A stretch of 64,000 nucleotides of DNA from Anaerocolumna chitinilytica. Its GTDB lineage: Bacteria; Bacillota; Clostridia; Lachnospirales; Lachnospiraceae. Where the stretch lies: the NCBI RefSeq assembly GCF_014218355.1, contig NZ_AP023368.1, positions 2,236,001 through 2,300,000 of the forward strand. Reading direction: 5' to 3'. Each line of letters starts with the position of its first letter. Within the stretch, counting starts at the first letter, position 1. The notes beneath the pieces were generated by a model that saw only the letters and a list, made by a program, of their open reading frames with translations, was not told where the DNA came from and did not search any database. Position numbers and translations under genes: made by a program. Positions 1 through 8,611 of the stretch are shown here, piece by piece.

Positions 1-1
1 A

Positions 2-316
2 AACCAATTTGCCGCTTGTCGCAAGCTATTGAGTGCACTTGGCGATGAAACGCGGCAGATGATAATCACTGTACTCGCCAGCGCTGACTGCAAAGAGGGT
101 ATGCGCGTGGGGGAGATAACCGAAAGGACGCACCTATCCCGCCCTGCCGTGTCGCATCACCTTAAAATTCTGCTTGATACTGAAGTGATTGGGCTGCGCC
201 GACAAGCCACGATGAACTTTTATTATCTAGAACTCGGCGGGGCTTGGGGGGAACTTGTAACTCTTGTGAACCATATTGAGGAACTCCGAAAAATTTGTGA
301 ATGCGAGGAAGAATAA
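2..316 (+). CDS. ArsR-family winged-helix transcriptional regulator (5' end outside window)
   Basis: The frame is open from base 2 with no stop before position 314, so the gene begins upstream of the window; about 104 residues are visible. The sequence LLSALGDETRQMIITVLA followed by the recognition-helix segment LSRPAVSHHLKIL is the classic ArsR/SmtB winged helix-turn-helix. No CxCxC metal site (ELCVCDL type) is visible in the helix region, although a CEC occurs at the very C-terminus, so metal sensing is uncertain. The stop lies one base before the ATG of the aldo/keto reductase, so it heads or belongs to that operon and may autoregulate it. The family is certain; the ligand is unknown. Confidence 0.85.
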   Translation, partial: NQFAACRKLLSALGDETRQMIITVLASADCKEGMRVGEITERTHLSRPAVSHHLKILLDTEVIGLRRQATMNFYYLELGGAWGELVTLVNHIEELRKICECEEE

Positions 317-317
317 T

Positions 318-1508
318 ATGCAATACCGTGTTGACCCGAAATCGGGTAATAAACTGTCAGTGTTGGGCTTTGGTTGTATGCGTTTCCCTCGAGGAATCAG
401 CATTGACTTTGCTAAAAGCGAAAAGCTGGTGCTTGATGCTATTGAAAGAGGAGTAAATTATTTCGACACCGCTTATGTTTACGGTGGAAGCGAGGACACG
501 CTCGGAGAAATTTTGTACAAAAATAATGTGCGCGAGAAGATTTTTCTTGCGACAAAATTACCCCATGGCAAATGCAAAACCTATGAAGACTTCGACCGTT
601 TGTTCAACGAACAGCTCAGAAGACTGAAAACGGACTATATCGACTATTATCTGATTCATAATCTACCCGATATGGCGGCTTGGAACGCTGTGTCGGCAGT
701 CGGCTTGGAGAAATGGCTCGCCAAAAAGAAGACAAGCGGACAAATTCGTCACGTCGGGTTTTCCTTTCACGGCACACAAGCGGCGTTTTTGGAGCTGCTT
801 GACGTGTACCCTTGGGAGTTTTGCCAGATCCAGTATAACTATATGAACGAGACCTATCAGGCAGGCCGGCTTGGATTGCAAAAGGCTCATGAAAAAGGCT
901 TGCCTGTGATTATTATGGAGCCTTTGTTGGGAGGCCGGCTTGCAAGTGGTGTCCCGAAAAAGGCTGTGAAGCTGTTTGGCGAGGCAAATCCTGACATTAC
1001 ACCTGCCGCCTGGGCTATGAAGTGGCTGTGGAATCAGCCGGAGGTGACGGTAGTGCTGTCGGGAATGAATGCTTCCGAGCAGCTTGATGATAATATCAGC
1101 ACCGCCGAAAATGCGTTTGCCGACTCGCTTGCGGATAGCGAGCTCGCAGTATTTCGCAAAGTCAAAGCAGTGTTCGAGGAGAGCTACAAAGTGCCTTGTA
1201 CGGGTTGCAACTATTGTATGCCCTGCCCGAAAAACGTCAATATCCCCGGATGCTTTGCGGCATACAATGCAAGCTATGCAAACGGCTTTGTCACGGGGAT
1301 GACACAGTATCTCACAAGCACGGATGCCCTTCATTCATCGGGCGGTAAGCGGGTTACAAACTGCGTAAAATGCGGTGCTTGCGTGAAAAAATGTCCGCAG
1401 CATATAAACATTCCATTAGAACTAGGCAACGTGAAGAAGAAACTAGAACCCTTTTGGTTCGGTGCGGTGCTGAAAATTGCAGAACAGATGGCAGGAGGAA
1501 AACAATGA
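318..1508 (+). CDS. Aldo/keto reductase with C-terminal 4Fe-4S ferredoxin domain
   Basis: A 396-residue protein. The N-terminal about 290 residues are an aldo/keto reductase TIM barrel (GFGCMRFPRG, FDTAYVYGGSEDTLGE with the catalytic Asp/Tyr, YYLIHNLPD). The C-terminal part carries CTGCNYCMPCP and CVKCGACVKKCPQ, two cysteine clusters typical of the ferredoxin-fused AKR family of anaerobes. The start at 318 is chosen over earlier in-frame codons because GAGGAAG lies just upstream and it sits one base after the ArsR stop. It overlaps the next gene in an ATGA. Likely cytoplasmic oxidoreductase passing electrons between NAD(P)H/substrate and FeS clusters; substrate unknown. GC content looks higher than in the genes from 2.7 kb on. 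Confidence 0.9.
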   Translation: MQYRVDPKSGNKLSVLGFGCMRFPRGISIDFAKSEKLVLDAIERGVNYFDTAYVYGGSEDTLGEILYKNNVREKIFLATKLPHGKCKTYEDFDRLFNEQLRRLKTDYIDYYLIHNLPDMAAWNAVSAVGLEKWLAKKKTSGQIRHVGFSFHGTQAAFLELLDVYPWEFCQIQYNYMNETYQAGRLGLQKAHEKGLPVIIMEPLLGGRLASGVPKKAVKLFGEANPDITPAAWAMKWLWNQPEVTVVLSGMNASEQLDDNISTAENAFADSLADSELAVFRKVKAVFEESYKVPCTGCNYCMPCPKNVNIPGCFAAYNASYANGFVTGMTQYLTSTDALHSSGGKRVTNCVKCGACVKKCPQHINIPLELGNVKKKLEPFWFGAVLKIAEQMAGGKQ

Positions 1509-2275
1509 CTATTTTCTATTTTACATCCACAGGGAATTGCCTTGCCGTTGCAAAGAAAATCGGTAACGGTAACACGAAACTCATTTCCATTCCGCAAGTC
1601 GTTGGCAAACCAGACTTGGCTTTTGCAGATGATGTGATCGGTGTGGTCTTCCCAATTTACGGTTTTGGACTGCCGAAAATGGTGAAAAAGTTCCTTGAAA
1701 CAGCAAAGCTTCAAGGAGCCTATATGTTCGCCATCGGTACCTACGGCAATCTTCCCGGCGCGTGTATGTTGAATGTCCAGAGATTCGCCGAGCAGCATGG
1801 TTACAAGTTTGACTATGCCGAAAGTCTGCTGATGGTTGACAATTATCTGCCGGGCTTTAATATAAATGACCAGGTTGCTAAGCTGCCGGAGAAACGCGTT
1901 GACGAAAATCTTGCACGAATCATAGCAGATATTCAAAACCGGAAAACGCTTGATGCTACGGCCGGAATCGGTTGGAGGTTCATGACTGCAATGATAAAAC
2001 GTGGTGAAAATCTCTTAGTGAACGGCAAGCAGGGGCAGCGTTATGAAGTCAATCAAAATTGCAATCAGTGTGGCACCTGTTCAAAGGTCTGTCCTGCCGG
2101 AAATATTACCGTTTCTGATAAAGTGATATTTGCAGATCAATGTGAAGGCTGCCTGGGCTGTGTCCACCTTTGCCCAAAAAATGCGATCCATTTGAGACAT
2201 GAAAAGAATGAAGTAAGATGGCGGAACCCTGATGTTTCCTTGAAAGAGATGATTGCTGCGAACAACAGAAAATAA
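1505..2275 (+). CDS. EFR1-type flavodoxin-ferredoxin fusion protein
   Basis: A 256-residue protein starting at an ATG that overlaps the previous stop (ATGA), with AGGAGG upstream. Residues 1-about 150 form a flavodoxin fold: IFYFTSTGNCLAVAK is the FMN phosphate-binding loop, and VVFPIYGFGLPKMVKKFL the second flavin loop. The C-terminal about 80 residues hold two 4Fe-4S motifs, CNQCGTCSKVCP and CEGCLGCVHLCP. This arrangement matches the EFR1 family of small electron carriers. Operon position suggests it exchanges electrons with the FeS aldo/keto reductase. The partner and physiological reaction are inferred only. Confidence 0.88.
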   Translation: MTIFYFTSTGNCLAVAKKIGNGNTKLISIPQVVGKPDLAFADDVIGVVFPIYGFGLPKMVKKFLETAKLQGAYMFAIGTYGNLPGACMLNVQRFAEQHGYKFDYAESLLMVDNYLPGFNINDQVAKLPEKRVDENLARIIADIQNRKTLDATAGIGWRFMTAMIKRGENLLVNGKQGQRYEVNQNCNQCGTCSKVCPAGNITVSDKVIFADQCEGCLGCVHLCPKNAIHLRHEKNEVRWRNPDVSLKEMIAANNRK

Positions 2276-2363
2276 CAATCTGTACTCAAGGCACATTGGA
2301 ATGGTAGTATTGATGTCAAGGGTTCAGAAATAAATAATTGAATATGTAGAAATACTGAGATAT

Positions 2364-2404
2364 TCCGAGAGTTAATTCATAATTCATAGCTCTCGGATTT
2401 TTTA
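2364..2404 (+). terminator. Rho-independent terminator of the AKR operon
   Basis: Inverted repeat CCGAGAG (2365-2371) and CTCTCGG (2390-2396) followed by ATTTTTT. It is about 90 bases after the stop of the flavodoxin-ferredoxin gene. Confidence 0.8.
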
Positions 2405-2698
2405 TGTTTTAATACTGTAAAAATATATCCATTGAAAAAAGCTATAGGGTGAGTTGAAAGAATGAATATTGGGTTGGTCGAGAAGATAGGATAGTTAATA
2501 AGTAGGTAGAGACTATAGAATTATTATGATGACAATAGAATACCTTATACAATCAGTAACACCTGTTTATTTGTAAGTTTTGGTGGAACAATGTGGAAAA
2601 CCATGGTATTATTTATTGCAAAGTATAACCTCAATAATAACAATATGCAGATAATGAAAAAAAAGTATTAGAAATAATATATAGGAAAGAGGATTTAT
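2405..2698 (+). promoter_or_regulatory. Intergenic region with weak candidate promoter
   Basis: About 290 AT-rich bases without a convincing gene. The best promoter candidate for the downstream gene is an extended -10, TGGTATTAT (2604-2612), with only a weak -35 (TGGAAC, 2584-2589). The next ORF has GAAAGAGGA just before its ATG. Nothing else was recognised. Confidence 0.35.
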
Positions 2699-4123
2699 AT
2701 GAGAAAGCTATGGGACCTTTTTGGAAAAAAAGAAGATAAGCAGGTTGCTGAGCAGCAGAATGCCAAAGAGACTAAATTAACCGAAGCAAGTTCAGCCGAC
2801 CAGAAATTGGTTAGCGGTTCATTTGTATATGGCGTCCAGGATACATTTAAATTACTCAATTCTAATGATCTTGTAGTTGTTGGCAGAGTAAAGGGAACAG
2901 TATATCCAGGTATGGCAGTTTATGTTTCTAACTTTGGAGATGATAATGGTTCAATACTCGTTACAACAGTTTTAGGACTTGAGATCGATCAAACACCCGT
3001 GGATACGGCTACCGATTGTTTGGTGGCATTAAAGCTTGAGGCAGGTCAAAAGGTTGATATAAAAATAGGCTCAATTGTACATACACGAGACATTAGTACG
3101 AAGGAGGTTCATGATGCGTATATTTCAGCAATAGGTGACGTATATGTATTGCGTAAAAATTTAGATTTATCCGATGATGAGATTGCATCTATGAGTATAA
3201 CTGATTGTACTGAAGCTTGGAGATTATTTAACTGGTTTCATTCAAAGAATTCTGCAAATGAGTCAGAAGAGGAAAAACTTGCAAATCGTGAAAAGATAGA
3301 AAAACTTGCTTGTGCTTTATGTAAAAAGATATTAGCCGCAGATGAGATTTATACTGTTTTCAATAAGGTAACTGGCGAGCCTCATATGTTTTCACATACG
3401 ATTAAGCAAGATAACGATTCATATATGTGCACACCGCCGGATATCATGATCATTTCAAAGGTCTATTCAAAACAATATGAAGCCATGTATTCTGCAGATC
3501 AATTTGAAATTAGAAAAATCGAAAATGGTACAAATAAGGATGGAATTTATAATTTTCTGGGAAGTACATTTTATTTAAACGGAGCATGTGGTGTTGCAAT
3601 TCTTTCTGAGCAGACTGCAATTGATGCCAGCAAGCTTGTGCCAAAGCCTGATTATGGTGATACACCACAAATTAATATCCCGGTTACTAATCCAGATCTT
3701 ATGAGATGGATGCTTCTTATAGGACAGCTTGGACATCCAGAAACTCCAGATACAGAGCTTATTTATAAGTTATATTACAGGTTCATGTCTATTGAGATGA
3801 CCAAAGCCATGTTTATTATTCCAATGCAGTCAGAAGGAGAAATACCTACAGCTGATAAAAATGGAAAAACTGTACTCAAGGAGGGACTGCAAATAAATTT
3901 TCCAACTATGAAAGGAAAATATAATAGAGATGCAGTTCGTATGTTTACTGATTGGAAGAGACTAAATATGGAGTATGGACCTGAGTGGAGTGGTTTCCTT
4001 CAGCCTGTTTCTGGTATGATTGATGTACTTGATTGTGCTATAAATGCTACAAAGTATCCTGCATCCGGCTGCTATATCAGCAAAGATATGTATGAAGAAA
4101 TGATCAAGATGGTAGCTAATTAG
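2699..4123 (+). CDS. Unusual protein: EF-Tu-domain-2-like barrel plus SseB-like region
   Basis: A 474-residue cytoplasmic protein. After a charged, low-complexity N-terminus (KKEDKQVAEQQNAKE), residues about 40-125 read VYGVQDTFKLLNSNDLVV then GRVKGTVYPGMAVYV and TTVLGLEIDQTPVDTATDC, which follows the pattern of the second beta-barrel of translation GTPases (ED.F.i..... GRV..G.i..Gd.v). No GTPase domain precedes it. The C-terminal half (MFIIPMQSEGE to RMFTDWKRLNMEYG) resembles SseB-type domains, where P....g and FTD..R.. blocks are typical. The middle (about 180-330) is unassigned. Monocistronic by context. Both domain calls are pattern recognition by eye; function unknown. Confidence 0.6.
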   Translation: MRKLWDLFGKKEDKQVAEQQNAKETKLTEASSADQKLVSGSFVYGVQDTFKLLNSNDLVVVGRVKGTVYPGMAVYVSNFGDDNGSILVTTVLGLEIDQTPVDTATDCLVALKLEAGQKVDIKIGSIVHTRDISTKEVHDAYISAIGDVYVLRKNLDLSDDEIASMSITDCTEAWRLFNWFHSKNSANESEEEKLANREKIEKLACALCKKILAADEIYTVFNKVTGEPHMFSHTIKQDNDSYMCTPPDIMIISKVYSKQYEAMYSADQFEIRKIENGTNKDGIYNFLGSTFYLNGACGVAILSEQTAIDASKLVPKPDYGDTPQINIPVTNPDLMRWMLLIGQLGHPETPDTELIYKLYYRFMSIEMTKAMFIIPMQSEGEIPTADKNGKTVLKEGLQINFPTMKGKYNRDAVRMFTDWKRLNMEYGPEWSGFLQPVSGMIDVLDCAINATKYPASGCYISKDMYEEMIKMVAN

Positions 4124-4225
4124 AAGGTGTTCCAAAATTCTAATAACTTCAATCCTGTCCTTAACAAGCAATTCCTGGTTTATTTATTATTAAATGGTAA
4201 ATTTTCATAATTAAGACAAACTACC

Positions 4226-4254
4226 TTGTAGGATTAGCGATTAGATATTATAAT
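4226..4254 (+). promoter_or_regulatory. Promoter of the udp-ECF operon
   Basis: TTGTAG (4226-4231), 17-base spacer, TATAAT (4249-4254). It lies about 55 bases before the ATG of the phosphorylase gene. Confidence 0.65.
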
Positions 4255-4309
4255 TGTTGTCGTAAGGTAATGGTACAACATAACAAAGACAGAAGAAGAG
4301 GTATGTATC

Positions 4310-5071
4310 ATGGAAGAAAAACAGGCGCACATCAGATTGTCGAGACAGGAAAGTGCCAGGTATGCTTTATTACCCGGAGACCCCGGAAGGATTGACTCAA
4401 TCAAAGAATATCTATCCGATGTGAAGGAACTTGCATATAACCGCGAAATGAGAAGTATCAGTGGTTATTATAAAGGAATTAAAGTACTAGCCGTGTCCAC
4501 CGGAATGGGAGGAGCGTCAACTGGTATCACAGTAGAGGAACTTCATAATATTGGTGTGGAATATATGATACGGATTGGAAGCTGCGGAGCACTGGAGCCA
4601 TCCATCCAACTGGGGGATTTGATACTGGTCAATGGGGCGGTTCGTGATGAGGGGGCATCGAAGGCTTATATAGAGGCAATTTATCCTGCTATCCCTGATA
4701 CAAGACTATTAATGGCTACAATTCAAGCGGCCGAGGAACTGAAATGCCGATTCCACATTGGAAGGGCAAGAAGCCATGACAGTTTTTACACAGACCGCGA
4801 AGAAGAGATTGATACCTATTGGTCAAAACGCGGTATCTTAGGAGCAGATATGGAGACGGCTGCACTATTTACCATTGGAGCTCTCAGAGGAGTCAAATGT
4901 GCTTCGATTTTGAATACTGTCGTTGAATACGAAGAGGATCTGACAAAAAACATCAATGACTATGTGGATGGAGAATCAGTAGTAAAACAAGGTGAGGTGC
5001 ATGAAATTATCACGGCACTGGAAGCCTTTGTGATAGAAAATAAAAATAATGGAGGTAGGGACAATGAGTAA
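4310..5071 (+). CDS. udp: Nucleoside phosphorylase, uridine phosphorylase-like
   Basis: A 253-residue member of the PNP/UDP phosphorylase family, which cleaves nucleosides with phosphate to a base and (deoxy)ribose 1-phosphate. Visible motifs: LLPGDPGRI (phosphate site), VSTGMGGAST, IRIGSCGAL, and the ribose-site ADMETAALF near residue 180. The length is normal. AGAAGAGG precedes the ATG. The last 8 bases overlap the ECF S-component gene, so the product is translationally coupled to an importer, which points to salvage of an imported nucleoside. Udp is preferred over PNP because of the DEGASKAY and HDSFYTDRE segments, but base specificity cannot be settled from sequence alone. Confidence 0.85.
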   Translation: MEEKQAHIRLSRQESARYALLPGDPGRIDSIKEYLSDVKELAYNREMRSISGYYKGIKVLAVSTGMGGASTGITVEELHNIGVEYMIRIGSCGALEPSIQLGDLILVNGAVRDEGASKAYIEAIYPAIPDTRLLMATIQAAEELKCRFHIGRARSHDSFYTDREEEIDTYWSKRGILGADMETAALFTIGALRGVKCASILNTVVEYEEDLTKNINDYVDGESVVKQGEVHEIITALEAFVIENKNNGGRDNE

Positions 5072-5681
5072 AAAAGGGAAAAATCTATGGTCACTGAAAT
5101 TTAACACAGCAACATTGGTATTGATTCCGGCAGCAATTGGTATTAACTATCTTGGTAAATTATTTGCAGGAGTATTAAAACTTCCACTGTGGCTGGATTC
5201 CATCGGTACCTGTCTGGCTGCTGTTCTTGCCGGTCCCATCGCCGGAGCAATCGTTGGCGCAGTAAATAATATTATCTACGGTTTGACTATGGATCCGGTG
5301 TCGACAATTTATGCATTGACCAATATAGCAATCGGTGTGGTAGTTGGTGTTATGGCATATAACGGGTATATGAAGAATATATTAGCGGCATTATTGACAG
5401 CAATTCTGACCGGACTTGCAGCAGTTGTCGTATCAACTCCTTTGAATGTTATCTTCTGGGGCGGACAGACCGGTAATGTATGGGGAGATGCTCTTTATGC
5501 AACTGCAATAGCAAATCATTTTCCTGTATTTATTGCATCTTTCTTTGATGAGATTGTTGTGGATTTACCGGATAAAATTGCTGTAATTTTAATCGTTTTT
5601 GCAATCAGCAAAGGTTTACCTAAGAGTTTGATCGCACTCTATCAGACAAGCGATAAGGTAGAAAGCCTGGATGATAAATAA
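5064..5681 (+). CDS. ECF transporter substrate-binding S component (probable nucleoside)
   Basis: A 205-residue, very hydrophobic protein with about six membrane segments (for example LVLIPAAIGINYLGKLFAGV and LAAVLAGPIAGAIVGAVNNI), the size and topology of ECF S components. The ATG at 5064 is chosen because GGAGG (5051-5055) precedes it; the ATG at 5049 overlaps that site. It is followed by EcfT and two ATPases, giving a complete group I (dedicated) ECF importer. Linkage to a nucleoside phosphorylase suggests a nucleoside ligand; this is inference. Confidence 0.8.
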   Translation: MSKKGKNLWSLKFNTATLVLIPAAIGINYLGKLFAGVLKLPLWLDSIGTCLAAVLAGPIAGAIVGAVNNIIYGLTMDPVSTIYALTNIAIGVVVGVMAYNGYMKNILAALLTAILTGLAAVVVSTPLNVIFWGGQTGNVWGDALYATAIANHFPVFIASFFDEIVVDLPDKIAVILIVFAISKGLPKSLIALYQTSDKVESLDDK

Positions 5682-5738
5682 TAAGTAGGATAGCATGAAG
5701 GTGAATAAGCAGACCTGCAAAAGACAATAGGAGTGGTC

Positions 5739-6515
5739 ATGAAAAGTATCAGCTTATATAGGGAAAAGAATTCAATATTAAATAAACTGGCACCGGAAAG
5801 TAAGATATTATATATCATAATTGCATTATTACTACCTGTAATTACAGGCAGTAGAATCGTAAGCGTGGTATTTATTCTATGCAGCCTCTGCCTTCTGCTA
5901 GCTTCGAAAGTCATAAAGCATACGCTGCCGATACTGGGATTATCCGGCTTTGTATTAGTAACCGTTGTCATTATTCAAGGGTTGTTCAGGGCAGGTAATG
6001 TAACACCATTGGTTCATGTTGGCCCCTTGGTATTTTATAAAGAAGGCTTATTGTTTGCGTTAAGCATCGTAATTAATGTGTTAAACATATTACTTAGCTT
6101 TTGTGTCCTGATTTTAACCACCAAGCCCTCGGATATGGTTGAGAACTTAATTCGTAAAGGCTTCTCACCAAGATTCGGATATGTCTTGTTATCTGTATTT
6201 CAAATCATTCCGCAGATGACGGAAACGATGGCTACGATTACGGATGCCCAGCGAAGCAGAGGAATGGAGACGGAAGGCAGCCTGTTTGTAAGAATGAAAG
6301 CATTTATACCATTGATATCCCCGGTTGTCATGAGTTCTTTGATTAATACGAAGGAGCGGGCACTAGCACTGGAGGTTCGAGGCTTTAATGCTAAGAATAA
6401 GAAGACATTTTATAATGATGAGAAGAAATCGGGAATGGATAAAATAATACAGATTGCAATGCTTTTGCTATTGCTGCTTGGTATTGGCTGGAGGATTGTG
6501 GTATGGTTAAAATAG
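5739..6515 (+). CDS. ecfT: ECF transporter transmembrane protein EcfT
   Basis: A 258-residue membrane protein with the EcfT layout: N-terminal membrane helices, then a cytoplasmic coupling region. The signature AQRSRGMETEG and the later ALALEVRGFNAKNKKT correspond to the two conserved Ala-Arg-Gly coupling motifs that contact the ATPases. The ATG at 5739 has AGGAG at 5729-5733; the in-frame GTG at 5733 overlaps it and is rejected. Its end overlaps the first ATPase gene by 13 bases. Confidence 0.88.
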   Translation: MKSISLYREKNSILNKLAPESKILYIIIALLLPVITGSRIVSVVFILCSLCLLLASKVIKHTLPILGLSGFVLVTVVIIQGLFRAGNVTPLVHVGPLVFYKEGLLFALSIVINVLNILLSFCVLILTTKPSDMVENLIRKGFSPRFGYVLLSVFQIIPQMTETMATITDAQRSRGMETEGSLFVRMKAFIPLISPVVMSSLINTKERALALEVRGFNAKNKKTFYNDEKKSGMDKIIQIAMLLLLLLGIGWRIVVWLK

Positions 6516-7354
6516 TGATAGAAAATCTGAAATACAAATACCCGGCTACCGAACATCTGGCCTTGGATGGAATCTCTTGTTCCATTGAGGAGGGCGAATT
6601 TATAGGGATTATAGGCAAGAACGAATCGGGTAAGAGCACACTTTGCCAAGCAATTGCAGGTTTGGTACCAAACTTTTATAAAGGGGCATATGGCGGGAAG
6701 GTTCTGATTGATGACCTGGAAGTTAAGAATGAAGAAATCAGTGACCTATGTAAAAAGGTGGGAACTGTATTTCAAAACCCTTTTAATCAGGTTACCGGAT
6801 CAAAATTAACAGTTTGTGAAGAAATAGCCTTCGGCTTAGAGAATTTAGGAGTGCCAAAATCCGAAATGATAAAACGAATCGATGAAGCCATGGAACTATT
6901 AGATATCAAAAGCTTAGGGGATCGGTATCCTTTTGATTTATCCGGAGGTCAGATGCAACGTATGGCTATTGCCAGCATTATTGCAATGAAGCCGGAGGTT
7001 ATCGTTTTGGATGAACCAACTTCCCAACTTGACCCACAAGGTAGAGAAGAAGTATATCAGGCGGTTCAGAAGCTGAGTAAAAGCGGTATTACTGTTATTA
7101 TGGTGGATCATAATATGGAGAAAATTGCTGCTTACAGTGACCGCGTCCTATTGTTGCATGAAGGAAAGCAAATCGCATTTGATACTCCTCAGAAGATTTT
7201 CTCAAGAGATGACTTGGAGTATTATGGTGTAGAATCACCGGTATTTACAAAAATATGCCGAGGATTAGGCATCACAAATAAACAGACGGGTTGCTATCCG
7301 GTGACCTTAGATGAAGCCGAGGATTTTATCAAAAAAGTAGAGGGGGAGAAATAA
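6503..7354 (+). CDS. ecfA1: ECF transporter ATPase 1
   Basis: A 283-residue ABC ATPase. Walker A GKNESGKST (about residues 38-46), Q-loop FQNPFNQ, signature LSGGQMQRMAIA, Walker B VIVLDEPTSQLD and switch His in VDHNMEK are all intact. GGAGG lies at 6490-6494 inside the ecfT end. The stop overlaps the next ATG by one base (TAATG). Powers the importer with EcfA2. Confidence 0.92.
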   Translation: MVKIVIENLKYKYPATEHLALDGISCSIEEGEFIGIIGKNESGKSTLCQAIAGLVPNFYKGAYGGKVLIDDLEVKNEEISDLCKKVGTVFQNPFNQVTGSKLTVCEEIAFGLENLGVPKSEMIKRIDEAMELLDIKSLGDRYPFDLSGGQMQRMAIASIIAMKPEVIVLDEPTSQLDPQGREEVYQAVQKLSKSGITVIMVDHNMEKIAAYSDRVLLLHEGKQIAFDTPQKIFSRDDLEYYGVESPVFTKICRGLGITNKQTGCYPVTLDEAEDFIKKVEGEK

Positions 7355-8172
7355 TGGATCAAAACCCAATACTGAAAATAAAGGATTTGTCTTTTTCCTA
7401 TCAGAAGGGAGAGGAGATTCTGAAGGGACTCAATTTTGAGCTGGATGAACGTTCCACTGCAATCATTGGCCAGAACGGTGCCGGTAAAACAACTCTTGTA
7501 AAGCTACTAAAAGGTCTGCTCCGACCGACAAGTGGCTCCATAGATTTTGAAGGTAAAGATATAACAGCAATGACAGTAGCGCAATTGGCAAAACATATTG
7601 GTATGGTCTTTCAAAATCCAAACGATCAGATTTTTAAAAATCGTGTATTGGATGAAGTTATGTTTGGTCCTTTAAAGATTGGTATGGACGAGACGAAAGC
7701 GAAACAAAAAGCAATGGAGTCTCTTGAACAGGTAGGGTTATTGGAGTTAGCTGATGAAAATCCATATGATTTAGGACTGTCGAGCAGAAAGCTGGTGGCA
7801 ATCGCCTCCATTCTGGCGATGGATACGAAGGTAATTATATTGGATGAGCCAACAATCGCTCAGGATTATCATGGAAAAGAATTGATTAAAACCGTCATTC
7901 GTAAGCTGCGCGCTGAAGGAAAGACCGTTATAACAATAATTCATGACATGGATTTTGTGGCAGATACATTTGAACGAGCTATAGTTGTTGCTCATGGAAC
8001 GATTCTTATAGATGGTACAACAAGAGAGGTATTTGCGAAGGAAGATATATTAAGGCAGGCTAATTTGGAGCAGCCAAATGTCACTAAGCTGTGTAGAAGT
8101 TTAGGCTATGATGAGATTTTTCTGACAACGGATGAATTTATAGGGTATCAGAAAGAGAAACTCAAGGCGTAG
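7354..8172 (+). CDS. ecfA2: ECF transporter ATPase 2
   Basis: A 272-residue ABC ATPase. Walker A GQNGAGKTT, Q-loop FQNPNDQIF, Walker B VIILDEPTIAQD and switch His in IIHDMDF are present. The signature reads LSSRKLVAIAS instead of LSGGQ, so the two ATPases are asymmetric: one nucleotide site would be built with a degenerate signature. Asymmetric pairs are common in dedicated ECF systems, so this need not mean loss of function. Last gene of the operon; a strong hairpin follows. Confidence 0.9.
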   Translation: MDQNPILKIKDLSFSYQKGEEILKGLNFELDERSTAIIGQNGAGKTTLVKLLKGLLRPTSGSIDFEGKDITAMTVAQLAKHIGMVFQNPNDQIFKNRVLDEVMFGPLKIGMDETKAKQKAMESLEQVGLLELADENPYDLGLSSRKLVAIASILAMDTKVIILDEPTIAQDYHGKELIKTVIRKLRAEGKTVITIIHDMDFVADTFERAIVVAHGTILIDGTTREVFAKEDILRQANLEQPNVTKLCRSLGYDEIFLTTDEFIGYQKEKLKA

Positions 8173-8197
8173 TGTGTATAAGACTTATAATACAAGA

Positions 8198-8232
8198 ATG
8201 GGCAAGAACCACCTAAAAATGGTCTTGCCCAT
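8198..8232. terminator. Bidirectional hairpin terminator (dispersed repeat copy 1)
   Basis: ATGGGCAAGAACCA and TGGTCTTGCCCAT form a long stem around an A-rich loop. It separates the ECF operon (plus) from the RHS cassette (minus). Related hairpins with the same core occur at 17648-17673 and 61863-61909. About 100 bases between it and the next gene hold no further recognised feature. Confidence 0.75.
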
Positions 8233-8339
8233 AAATTATAGTTAAAATTTTATATCAGTTTTTTGTGTTTACATGGACTTTGAAACGGTCTCGAAACAGC
8301 TCCGATAATTTAGCCAGACTAGTTCTACGCTTGAAGCCA

Positions 8340-8537
8340 TCATTTTTTAAAGATTTTCATAATGATACGCGTAATAAACGGGAGTACAACTAAACCGATA
8401 ATCATTGGTATTACATAGCACATTATTGTCCACACCAGGGCCGTTTCATTGTCCATTTTCCCATTATGTTTTATAAATAGAAACAGAACAATCCCAACAA
8501 TTATCATTGCTGTCAAATCAACAAGTTTCTTTTTCAT
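8340..8537 (-). CDS. Small two-helix membrane protein, RHS cassette
   Basis: A 65-residue protein starting MKKKLVDLTAMIIVG with two hydrophobic segments (AMIIVGIVLFLFI and YVIPMIIGLVVLPFITRIIM) and a basic tail. The start at 8537 is favoured by an AAAGG nearby; a longer 97-residue reading from 8633 would overlap the neighbouring gene. It is the second of two tiny membrane genes downstream of the RHS gene. A decayed copy is at about 17700-17880. Function unknown; immunity or accessory role is inferred from position. Confidence 0.5.
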   Translation of the reverse strand: MKKKLVDLTAMIIVGIVLFLFIKHNGKMDNETALVWTIMCYVIPMIIGLVVLPFITRIIMKIFKK

Positions 8538-8611
8538 ACGTTTGCCTTTCTTTTTGAAAGGGTTTGGGCTAAGTAATATGTTATTGTCCTTTTTACCAAA
8601 GACAAGACAAA

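Noticed and set aside
663..1334. 223-codon minus-strand frame across the aldo/keto reductase
   Set aside because: It is antisense to a clearly coding gene with FeS motifs, has Cys/His-rich low-likelihood protein content and no ribosome site.
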